This document shows positions 1 through 9,930 of a DNA stretch of 64,000 bases, in pieces. The position numbers and the translations under genes are program-made. Position 1 is the first letter of the stretch. Each line of letters starts with the position of its first letter. The stretch is from Sialis fuliginosa (taxonomy: Eukaryota > Arthropoda > Insecta > Megaloptera > Sialidae): assembly GCA_961205875.1 (NCBI GenBank), contig OY540820.1:6138001-6202000 (forward strand), given 5' to 3'. The notes beneath the pieces are model-generated. The model was not told where the DNA came from, searched no databases, and saw only the letters and a program-made list of their open reading frames with translations.

Positions 1-214
1 GAAATAATTTTTCAAAGGGAGCAATAAAAAGCTAAAGCTTGGTAAAAAAAAATATTTTTTTATACCAAGGCATGTATATTATACCCAATATATTATATTA
101 TACCCAAACAAGCGGAATTTGACCCTTTTTCTATTTTTTTTCTAAATCAAAAATGGTGCCTGTAGGGGGCTTTAAAGCAAATCCAAAAAAAAAACAAAAA
201 AATTGTATACCAAG

Positions 215-303
215 TTATTATTACAATAATAATTAATCGTGTTTGTACTTAATTCAACTATATTTTTCAAAAATCCTAAACAATAATTCCGTAGTCCACA
301 GCT
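215..303 (+). mobile_element. Helitron tail fragment
   Basis: Matches the 3' portion of the Helitron family seen at 6590, 9556, 20659 and 41500: the paired AATAATAATT segment, the GTACTTAATTCAACTAT stretch and TCCTAAACAATAATTCC, ending near CCACAGCTGG. Only the last ~90 bp of the family is present and the tip is degenerate. Confidence 0.55.
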
Positions 304-952
304 GGTTTTCTAATAAAACTATTAAAAAGCGTCAGTTAATAATTTAGAGATTGGAAAAATAGTTTTTATTTTTAATGAAATAGTTACTAGTTGAATTTTT
401 TTTCGGAAAATAGTTTTTTTTACGATTTAATAATAATTAGTGCAAATGAAGCAGTAAAAAGTGTCGCAAATTGTTTAAAAATAGTTGGTAAAAGTAGTAG
501 CAAATAGTTGATTTCAAATTGTGTTCAATCAAACCAGTTTTCTGAAAACGGTGGAGATATGTAATAAAAATTACAATAAATGCATTTTTACGCAATAGCT
601 GAAAAACTATTTTTCCAATCTCTATAGTTATTATATAAGTTTAAATATAATGAATGTTAAGAACGCGGCCGCTATTGGTTTATTTATTTTTTTATTTCGT
701 GATGTGAATATCACCCACTGAGATCCGAAAAGCTGTCGACATGAAATGAAACAAAAAAACAACAAACAAAAACAGTTTCATATTGTTTCAGAAGAAGTGG
801 TCAACGTACTTGTTCGTTCTATGTTTTGTTGTTACTTTTTCAGACCTTATTGTAGCGAAAAAAAGTTTAAAAAAATAATATTAATATATGTAATTAACGT
901 CACTGAACATTCATCATTGCTAGTTATTATTAGGGATAAATATAAATAATTC
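304..952. other. AT-rich intergenic, no gene seen
   Basis: Low-complexity AT-rich sequence. The 67-codon open frame at 746-949 has no domain, no context and a composition typical of chance frames. Confidence 0.6.
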
Positions 953-1930
953 TGGTAAGACATACACGAGTGGATGTCATAAGGGTTCCTAAGTACGTAC
1001 TACGTGGACTGTTTGGAATCACTTACAGGTGCATTTTTGAGTTAAAAATATCTGCCTTGGGAACCACGGAACTTTCTTATACCTAACCTAACCTAACCTA
1101 ACAGTGAATTGTATACGTGATTCTTTGTTTATTAAAACATTTCTAACAAACTAACAAGAAAGAACAAAATGAATAATTTTATATTTATATAACAAGTGAT
1201 TTTTTTAACGAATAACTGAAAACGGATGTTTACTCTTGTAAATTTTTGGATTTTTGAATTATTTTTGAAATAAGAAAAAAATGTTTTAGATAAAAAATGT
1301 CGAGTATGTTTTTATCTATAATTTATTCCCCATACATTTTTTTCTCTGTTATGAACCATTTGAACTATAATAATTTTTTTTTTCTTCAAAAATTCGTTTT
1401 TACAAAAAAAATGAATAGAACATAAATTATAGATATAGATATTATCTACATTTTTTAACTTGACTATTTTTCTCTATTTTGCACTGTTTCAGAGTAATTC
1501 GAAAAATTAAAAAATCGACGTAGGTAAACATCCGTATCCGGTTGAAGGATCGTTTTCAAAAATAGGACGTTTTCTTCCCAGCCAAAAATTAATCTTAAAT
1601 ATAAAATATCACCCTTCTACGATTTGTCGTATTTGAGTTACAGCGCTTACAGACAGACAGACAGACAGACGGACACACAGACATCATGGCGAAAATAGTC
1701 AGAATGGATTCAGGGAAGGTCAAAATAGATAATTCTGTCAAAATCCGGAGTTCGAAAAAAATCGGCTTCACTATACCTACTTACTTATACTAATGTATAA
1801 TATTTCATATACATGGTATAAGAAAGTAAAAAGGGGTCGTATTCTACTAATTGAGATCCAAAATTTGAAATGATATTGTTAACTTTAATATTTGTCGATG
1901 GTAGTCTCATCAAAAAGCTTCTCGCGTGCA
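953..1930 (+). repeat. Dispersed repeat with GACAGACAGACAG run (family R)
   Basis: About 1 kb shared with three other places: 36760-37640 (inverted), 44350-44640 (inverted, internally deleted) and 29010-29340 (partial). Shared landmarks are TACGTACTACGTGGACTG, ACGGATGTTTAC, AGTTACAGCGCTTACAGAC followed by a GACA run, ATCATGGCGAAAATAGTC and ATTCTACTAATTGAGATC. No coding capacity and no clear termini, so the class is unknown. Confidence 0.7.
1082..1102 (+). repeat. Telomere-like (CCTAA)4 tract
   Basis: Four uninterrupted CCTAA units, the complement of the insect telomere repeat TTAGG. It sits inside a family R copy. The corresponding place in the copy near 37600 has a single CCTAA-like unit, so a local expansion within the repeat is the simplest explanation. 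Confidence 0.8.
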
Positions 1931-2894
1931 GAGGAAGAAATTGATTTATTCATCTGACTATTAAACTTTTTTTTTTATTTTGTATTTTCTTATTACATGA
2001 AATTCAAAGTATTTCGCGTACCCTTATTTGAGAACTTCTGGTTTACATACATATATTATGTAAAAAAAAATATGGATATGAAAATTAATGTTACTAATTT
2101 TGTTTTTATAGTCCATTTTTACAAAATATCAAAAATGAAATTGCATGAAAAATGACAAAAAGTAACGCATATTTCATTATTATTTTTAATAGTTTTTCAA
2201 CGCAAAAGAAATCTTAATAAGCATGCGAAGTAAATATATGGGAAACTATTTGAATTTGAATTTTCAATTTAGTTTTCGATAAGAGAATTTTGTAATTACT
2301 AACACACAAGCGTGATGAAAAACTATAAAATCAACTTGCAAAATTAATTTTAGAGTTATATATACATTTTTATAATTCACCATTTTACATTGTTCATATG
2401 AGCACGTTATTTTATCACACGTTGTATTATACGAACCATTCAGAAGTAAAGACTGACTAACTCCACAAAACAAGCATTATTCATTTAAAAAAATACACAG
2501 TAGCAACTGTAGTACTTTATATTGAATGATATTGCATTTACAACTAAAAAAATATATTTTTGTAGATTTATACATTAATTAGTACATAACAGTGTCCATT
2601 TAAAAAAAAAATGACAAGTAATATTTAATTTAAAAATACATTCTACATAAATAAATATTGTAGAACTTTGAAATCCATCGCTATTAAAATCTAAATGTTA
2701 CATCCATACTTACTTAATTGTCAAATAATATAGAAAATTAACACTATACTACACTTTACAATAAACTAAAAAATGGAGAGAAAATAATACACCATTTATA
2801 TAACAACCCCCATTGGCCTCCGTGCCATAGAAAACGAGATATTCTCGAATAATCATTTTTCGTGACATTAGACCTTCAATATCTTAAAAACTTG
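1931..2894. other. AT-rich intergenic, no gene seen
   Basis: Very AT-rich sequence with many A/T runs. The minus-strand open frame at 2264-2473 lacks any recognisable feature. Confidence 0.6.
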
Positions 2895-3440
2895 TAAGGT
2901 AGTGGCACCAGTCTTGGCAAGGACCCCAGTAATGGCAAATTTTTAATTAAATGTACTGATTTAGAAATATGTTTTGATATTTGATTACTACCATTTCTGA
3001 ATATTAATCTATAATACATTTAACTGTCTTACAGTGTGATTTGATGACAAACGGCCAATAGGTGTTAAACTGGTGAACATTTAAACTAATTATTAGTATA
3101 ATTTATTTAATAGTTATTATATTATCATAGCAACTGTTTTACATTATTTTAAATTTGACGATTCTTTCTTTTATATCTTTTGTGTCGTAGTACTTATCAT
3201 TTTGTAATTATTAGCAAGTGTCCATCATTGAAAAAAAACATGAACAAAATACAAAATAAAAGGCTATAATTTAAAAAATAAATTATATTTGCGGACTTTG
3301 GTAGTTAAATTGTTTAAATAAAGAGTTACTTGTTTTATTAGTAACAAGAGTTCGTGAGAATTACAAAAATCAAGCCCATTAATAAAAAAAAACAACGAAA
3401 ACTTGCTTTAATAGCGGCCATAACTGGTGCCTTTACCTTA
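2895..3440 (+). mobile_element. TAAGGTACTGGC-ended MITE, near-complete copy
   Basis: Starts TAAGGTAGTGGCACCAGT and ends with the inverted form ACTGGTGCCTTTACCTTA. The left and right ends fit a TA duplication. Internal landmarks CCAGTAATGGC, CGGCCAATAGGTGT and CAAGTGTCCATCA recur at 48590, 56098, 56877 and 63748, and an end fragment is at 28254. Non-coding, about 546 bp; superfamily not assigned beyond a TIR DNA element. Confidence 0.75.
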
Positions 3441-4387
3441 TATCTGTAAACCAAATCTTGCACTAACTAAACTATTAAAATAAAAATGTAATCATGTCTG
3501 CACTTGTACTTTTTTTGCGAATCCAATAATTTCTTAAAATATGGTTGAAAAAAATGTTTTTTTCGACATTTTTTATTTTATTTTATTAATCTGCAAGGCA
3601 TCTGCACGGGGTACATTCATATATATCCCTTACTAAAGTCACCCCTCACAGTGGATACTTATTATGCACGTCAGTGCAAAACAGATCCTTGCGGATTTGC
3701 TATAAATCCGACTAAAGCACATAGCCTTATCCATAAATATGCACACTTTAAACTATAAACAAAGAGAAACAGACGCACGCACTGTGAACGCAATCAGCTA
3801 TCTCCGTCCTTGTCTAGGGTGTCGGTGGACTATTGCACTTGTCTCCCCCGTGTTGCTAGTGTAATATTATTTTTCGTAAACCTGGATTAGCATAAGAATG
3901 GGGTTATAGATAAAACCAGTTGTTAGGAATATACTATCTACTCTCGTCTTCCGGAAACTTATCTATGATACATATTTTGGGCAAATTTTTTAAGCAAGAC
4001 AAATTACAATGGCTCTTAAAAAAAGTCCTGTACTCTTAACTGAATAGTTGCTTTTTGGGTACTGAAAACGAATTTGACTATTGACCCCAACATTTTTTTA
4101 CTATCATCAAAAAAACAGACAATTATAAACCTCCATGGACCGTGATGTTTTTTTTTTGTAAAAACAAATTCATGATTTTTCTAGATTAGACTTCAATTAT
4201 ACCGCTGTGTTACCATATTTGACCGAGTTATACTTTTGGATTTTTTTTATAATCATTTGTTTCAAATAACATAGATATAGGTATACTGAAAGATATATAA
4301 AAATATGGTTTTTGTTTTGATTGCAAATAACTCGCTCAAAAATGTAGTGACACAAAAAAGCAACGTAAAGAGAAAAATGTAGTACTA
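3441..4387. other. Intergenic; a moderately complex patch at 3600-3880
   Basis: Mostly AT-rich. Around 3600-3880 base composition is more balanced, with CACCCCTCACAG and TTGTCTCCCCCGTG stretches and no repeat partner seen in the window. No open frame of interest. Confidence 0.5.
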
Positions 4388-4952
4388 GGGTCGAGCGGGG
4401 TAAATATGAAACACCAAAAAAATGGGGTAAAAGTGAAACAAGCTTGCAACTAAAAAACTAATTTGTTTATGGGAGAATTATAAAAACTGACATCATCATT
4501 AAAGGTTTGTTAAAGCGACCTGAAAATATGAATAGCCTAACAAGTGATGTGTCACCCCTACAGCTTTCCCTGTTAGTCGATGTCAAAACGTGTGAATTAA
4601 ATTATAATTCTTTGCAAATAACTTTCTGTATAGCTCAGATATTAATTTAAGTTACAATTTCACATTGATATGCCACAAAAAAGATAAATCAAAGCTTGTA
4701 GCTTTTCTTTTAATTTTTCGAGAAATATTTTCCATTAAAGGCCTGTTTCACTTTTTCCCAAATTAGAGGTTAAATGAAACACACTTTTTAATTTTTAAAG
4801 TCCGTGTTGTATCGTACAGTTCAAATGACGTAAGTATTTAAAATGGTTATTCATAAGCGCATCTAGTAGAAAAATTAAAGTATGAATTTGTATCGTTAAC
4901 TGTAAAAAAATGAAAGATTTGTATTTTGTTTCACTTTTACCCCAGTTGACTC
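4388..4952 (+). mobile_element. TA-duplicating MITE, 565 bp (family GGGTCRA)
   Basis: Ends are GGGTCGAGCGGGGTAAA and the inverted TTTTACCCCAGTTGACTC, flanked by TA on both sides (4386-4387, 4953-4954), as in Tc1/mariner-like MITEs. The interior is non-coding and is shared with 14974-15482 and, inverted, with 38230-38780. It lacks a transposase. Confidence 0.85.
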
Positions 4953-5349
4953 TACTAGTACTAATACTAAAAAGTTTAGATGTACCTGTGGAAGCTCAAA
5001 ATGAATTATACATTTTTTGACGATTACGAAAATTGTTTGGCTTTTTTTATTATAAAATTTGGTTTCAGTGCTCAAAAATACGTCCGGTGAAGATTAAAAA
5101 ATCCTAATTTTTTTCGATTGGCCTGTATTATTTTAAAAATAATTAAATAATATTTTTAACTTCACGAAACAATTAGAAATTAGATTTCAGTAGTAGGTAT
5201 TGGGTACCTGAATTGTTGTCTATGTGTCTGTATGTAAACAATCTAAAATTAAATAAAATAATAATAAATATACACGGAAACGGATATGCATTCAATTCGT
5301 ATTTTTTAAATTATATTTAAAAGTCTGAAAATAAAAAATCATAGTATAA
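4953..5349. other. AT-rich intergenic, nothing recognised
   Basis: Low-complexity AT sequence between a MITE and the GC-rich island that follows. Confidence 0.6.
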
Positions 5350-5620
5350 GACGGCACGGCGTTATAAAAAACGCACGTGTACAAACGTGAAGCTACGAGT
5401 ACAAAAGGCACTGTTGTAAGATCGCGCGGAGTCTGGATCGAATCAGATTCGCGCCAGTGTCGCGGGCTCGGCGCCATCACAGATTTAAATCTCATCACTG
5501 GTCCGTACACAGCATCTCGCGCTTCGTTGCACAACAAATTAGATTTACAAACTGTATGCGCGCCGCCGTATGTACATATTGTCGATTAAAGTGCGCGAGG
5601 CTTCCGTGGTTATTGTTCGA
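5350..5620. promoter_or_regulatory. GC-rich, repeat-free island (candidate regulatory DNA)
   Basis: Balanced to GC-rich base composition with several CpGs and the short near-palindromes CACGTGTACAAACGTG and TCGAATCAGATTCG, in otherwise very AT-rich DNA. Overlapping short open frames on both strands have no recognisable domains. It could be an enhancer, a promoter of a non-coding RNA, or an old unrecognised transposon. Confidence 0.3.
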
Positions 5621-5911
5621 ATAATAAAAAATATATATTATCAGCTATGATTCGTAGAATTATCGGGAGATGAAAAATATTATAAAATTATAAATATCAT
5701 TTTACATATATTTTTTCATTACTTGTATCTTGATACAGTCGAGTCTCTTATTATATGCGGTTTTAAAATTACGCGGTGCGATATTTTATTCAAATTCGAG
5801 TGAGATATCTCATATTAAAGGAATATAAATATGTAAACGTTTTGTAATTATTATTTTTTTAATCATAAAAATAACAATAAAAAATCTTTAAAAAATTGGA
5901 ATATACTTCTA

Positions 5912-6705
5912 TATATATAAAAAGCTCAACGTGTCTGTCTGTCTGTCTGTTAGTGCGCTTATCACTCGAGAACCACTTATCAGATTTACGTTCTTTTTTA
6001 ATTCATAGGTACATTCTCTGACCAGGTTACAGGTTATAGGCTATAATATTTTGTTACGTTAGGTAAAATAACAACTAAGCAGTGACTATAATAGTAAATC
6101 AAGTCGGAAAATTTTTTGCCGTCGGCGCGCTATTTTGCAGTACGTTGCCTAAACCATTGAACAAAATAATGTATTAAATAATTGTGTAGATCTAAAATAA
6201 AGTCCGCGACACCATATGTCTAACTTTTTTATTTAAGCCACAGTGAATGCTTTTATGTTACAAAGAAAATTTAAAATATTTGGGTTTTGTTTACGTGGAT
6301 TTATGACCTACAAAACATTAATCCTTAACGAAATAAATGATTTCATCGTCTAAGTACTAAATGTAGATATAATTTGCCCTTTACAAAATCTAATTTGGTC
6401 TTTTGGTTTAGGAAATAACGTGAGATATACATACAGTAACATATTATTCGCGGCAATTCGCGCGAATTATGATGAAGTGTCGCGGGGAGAGGGAAGATTC
6501 TGCGCTTGGCCGGCAGTTTATTTTGTAAATTTTGTTCTAATTTGTTTTTTTAAAGTACATTTTAGATTTTGATTAGTTATTATTACGATAATAACTAATC
6601 GTGTTATTACTTAATTAATTCAACTATATTTTTCAAAAATCCTAAACAATAATTCCATAGTTCAAGAGGGCGAAGCCGCGCGGGCTCAGCTATAGCTGAC
6701 CGAGG
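5912..6705 (+). mobile_element. Helitron, non-autonomous
   Basis: Starts TCTATATATATAAAA and continues through a GTCTGTCTGTCTG run and CTCGAGAACC, a head typical of insect Helitrons. The tail has TCCTAAACAATAATTCC, then GCGAAGCCGCGCGGGC and CAGCTATAG, in place of the CAGCTAG tip of intact copies. The central and right parts match 41040-41582. No Rep/helicase frame is present. Confidence 0.7.
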
Positions 6706-6736
6706 TCACAAAAATTACCAGCATTCACTGTATTTA

Positions 6737-6884
6737 TTACCTGTATTTTGTTTCTTCATTTTTTAATTTCAATTGAAGTAACGTTTGTTTGGTGTATAAT
6801 TTGTGGATATTTTGTGTAAATTTCACGAAGCCAGAAAAAACAATTCGCGGTGAACCGTGTGTTGTGAGCATGTTGGGTGGGCAC
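6737..6884. mobile_element. Head of the repeat that carries the 163-bp array
   Basis: Matches 24900-25040 (GGTGTATAATTT, TATTTTGTGTAAATTTCA, CGGTGAACCGTG) and leads into the tandem units. The sister copy contains ACTACTAAACGGATTT just upstream, a phrase common in Helitron interiors, so this may be Helitron cargo. Confidence 0.55.
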
Positions 6885-7535
6885 GTTGGGTGAGCTTGTT
6901 GGGTGGGTATGCTTACTTTATGTTTAATTAAATTAATATCCCCGGATAACATCGGGTCCAATGCGCTAGTCAGTTATAAACTAAAGGACGAGACGTAGTC
7001 TTTTTAAGCTCTATCAAGTAATATTACCAAATTCAAAAAAAGTCGACGTTGGGTGAGCATGTTGGGTGGGTATGATTACTTTATGTTTAATTAAATTAAT
7101 ATCCCCGGATAACATCGGATCCAATGCGCTAGTCAGTTATAAACTAAAGGACGAGACGTAGTCTTTTTAAGCTCTATCAAGTAATATTACCAAATTCAAG
7201 AAAAGTCGACGTTGGGTGAGCATGTTGGGTGGGTATGATTACTTTATGTTTAATTAAATTAATATCCCCGGATAACATCGGATCCAATGCGCTAGTCAGT
7301 TATAAATTAAAGGACGAGACTTATTGTTAGTCTTTTTAAGCTCTATCAAGTAATATTACCAAATTCAAGAAAAGTCGACGTTGGGTGAGCATGTTGGGTG
7401 GGTATGATTACTTTATGTTTAATTAAATTAATATCCTCGGATAACATCGGGTCCAATGCGCTAGTCAGTTATAAACTAAAGGACGAGTCTTTTTAAGCTT
7501 GATCAAGTAATATTATCAAATTCAAGAAAAGTCGT
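6885..7535 (+). repeat. 163-bp tandem array, four copies
   Basis: Units begin with GTTGGGTGAGC at 6885, 7048, 7211 and 7380 (spacing 163, 163, 169) and share CCCCGGATAACATCGG, TCCAATGCGCTAGTCAG and TAAAGGACGAGAC. The first unit is the most divergent; the third carries a ~6-bp insertion. A single related unit lies at 25040-25145. Young tandem amplification of part of a dispersed element. Confidence 0.9.
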
Positions 7536-8184
7536 GTTGCGAGTTAAGTACAAAAATTCTAACATGACTTAAGATAAGCATCTACTACACACGGCACGAT
7601 TTGTATCTTCGTGTAGGCGGGACAGGATATAGCCACCGACACATTCTATTGTGACATCTAACTACCGTATTGTCCGAGCAGCGTGAGATCAGCTTCTGTC
7701 TGACAACCGCTAAAGGGTTTAACTCCGACAACAATGCATACCCAGAAAATTGTACCTATTCATTCACACAAAATGCAAATAAAGAGTGAAGGGGTGTGAC
7801 GGTAATAATTACAAAAGTACGGTTTACAGAGCCATGTTAACTTTTAACTGAAATCTATCGTAATCATAAGTATCATAAGGTTATGCGTTTGTCATATAAC
7901 GCATGAAGTCAGCTGCACAATTAAAACAATCGGTATGGAGAACTATATATGACTTCCATGTTCTTTAATATCTGTTTAAATAATTTTTAATATGTGAAAA
8001 ACATAATACACATTCGTAGAATAATTAATTTGATAATTTGAATTTGGTTGCATATGTTTCCAAGTCAACATGAATTAGTGACGTATTAGTTAATAAAATT
8101 CAAATTTTGAGAGTGGTTTTCACCCCTTCAATAACTGTTTAGGCACGTACAAAAAATAAATGTCCCTTACGTTCAATTGAACTG
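7536..8184. other. Intergenic; balanced-composition patch at 7560-7800
   Basis: 7560-7800 is less AT-rich and repeat-free in this window (CACACGGCACG, CCGAGCAGCGTGAG). No open frame or known motif; the remainder is AT-rich. Confidence 0.45.
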
Positions 8185-8187
8185 TTA

Positions 8188-8417
8188 CCTTGGATTGCAT
8201 AAAGCAAAATTAACCACAATTAGTTAATCAGTTGTTTTCAAACCATGATTACTGTTAATTCTAAACTTTATTTTGTAAATGAACAATTCACTAAATATGA
8301 TAATTTTTTACCTTATAAAATATATCAACCGTGATTGTTTTTTATAATTGACGTAATAATGGTTTTAAAACAACTGATTAACTAACTGTGATTAATTTTG
8401 CTTTATGCAACCCAAGG
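8188..8417. mobile_element. PIF/Harbinger-like MITE, palindromic, 230 bp
   Basis: Ends CCTTGGATTGCATAAAGC and the inverted GCTTTATGCAACCCAAGG, flanked by TTA on both sides (8185-8187, 8418-8420). A 3-bp TTA duplication is the PIF/Harbinger hallmark. The arms remain complementary for about 65 bp, including GTTAATCAGTTGTTTT. Non-coding. Confidence 0.8.
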
Positions 8418-9555
8418 TTAATGTACAAAGTCTTATCAAAATTAGTGAGATAATACTCGCAAAATTCACTATTTAGACGACAATAGTTACAAAATTTCGA
8501 ATATTTCAAAAACCCTTAATCCGATTAGCACCATCAATATATAGGTCTGGAGTAGTCATCGTGATTGAAGAAAATTCTACATACAGTCATTATCTCGGAC
8601 ACTATTTTTCGACGGTATTACAATACTTCCATTTCCTTTGGAACATGGAAGTAAAAAATATTGAAATGTTATTCTATCTATGTCAATAAAAAAAAACTTT
8701 TACCTGCGCAATCCTAGGAAAACTGAAAAAAAATGTTATACCTATATAAGTAATATCGATAATCGATTACATTTTAATTTCTATTGATCCCGATGAATTT
8801 CGAATAAGAATTCTGGATATTAAATATAAAATAAATAAACGTTTTTTAAAAATTATTTTCTTTAAATATGCATTTAGAAGATGGTAAATTGTAGATATCA
8901 CAGATTAAGTTGATAGTACTAAAGTATGCAAAAAATCAGGTTGAGATCACTAAAAATAGAAAAAGAGGTAACTGTTGAATCTGCCATTTTTTGTATTAAA
9001 AATATTTTGGAAAAAGGACTTTCATTCTTAACGGTTAGAAAACTAGTTACTTAAAATCCTTTTTATTTTTTTCATCTCATTATAAAACAGGATTACAAAG
9101 GTTTAAACAAAATCTTAACTTTTTATCTCATGCTAATACCACGAACTCTAGCTCATATAGTATTACAAAAAATTAACTCCACACAAAATATTTGACATAT
9201 TTCGGTAAAGATTTAACCGACTTACAAAATAAAAGGGTATTACATTTACATTGTTTACTCAAAACCTTGTCAAAATGTTCAAGTATTTTCAGTAACATGG
9301 ATAAGTGGCTTCGTAGAAAACAGATATCTGCGATCTGTTTCAAAATCCATAGACTAAGAATTGCGGGTGGGCTGTGGAGTTAATCTGATGTCCAGGTAGT
9401 AGCTAAAAGTCGGGCTTAGAAAACCTGCAAAATGGAGAGCGCGGATAAGCCGTTTAACTTAACAGAACCAGGTGTATCTTCGAGTAAATTAATCATTTGG
9501 TGCGGTGAAAAGGGTGACCAAAATTGGAAAAACATTATTCTCAATTTATTTTTAA
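8418..9555. other. Intergenic; unrecognised open frame at 9432-9629
   Basis: AT-rich until about 9300. At 9330-9550 composition becomes balanced, and a 65-codon frame from a true ATG at 9432 reads MESADKPFNLTEPGVSSSK, then runs into the Helitron tail at 9556. It might be a decayed fragment of a transposon or host gene, but I recognise no domain, and a chance frame is as likely. Confidence 0.3.
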
Positions 9556-9930
9556 CTAGCTGTGCCCGCGCGGCTTCGCTCGCATGGACTACGGAATTAT
9601 TGTTTAGGATTTTTGAAAAATATAGTTGAATTAAGTACAAACACGATTAGTTATTATTGTAATAATAATTTATCAACACCTAAATAACCTAACAAAAACG
9701 AATCAGAACAAAAAGTAAAAATAATTTTTGTTCTGTTTAAATTTAAAAGTTATATAATTATTGAAAACAAAATAAACAATTGACGTTCAAATGACCGAAT
9801 GCCGGCCGAACGCATCGCTCCCTCCTTACCTTATTGAATCAATACTATAGTAAAGGGAAATTAGTATTTTGAAGTGATGCATTCGGCGGCGATCTTTTTC
9901 ATTTTTTCAAAAATGGCCGATTGTGGGCGT
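9556..9930 (-). mobile_element. Helitron tail, minus orientation
   Basis: The tip reads A|CTAGCTGTGCCCGCGCGG on the plus strand, that is CTAG followed by T on the element's strand, the expected Helitron 3' end. It continues through GGATTATTGTTTAGG-like and paired AATAATAATT sequence to the GCCGGCC block near 9800. The 5' part is missing. Confidence 0.7.

Noticed and set aside
1082-1102. True telomere or telomere-fusion site
   Set aside because: Only four units, embedded in a dispersed repeat with an alignable copy elsewhere.
6737-6961. Minus-strand frame with THGSP-type peptide, also at 24910-25152
   Set aside because: The similar peptides reflect the shared dispersed repeat; frame is short and bounded by repeat units.
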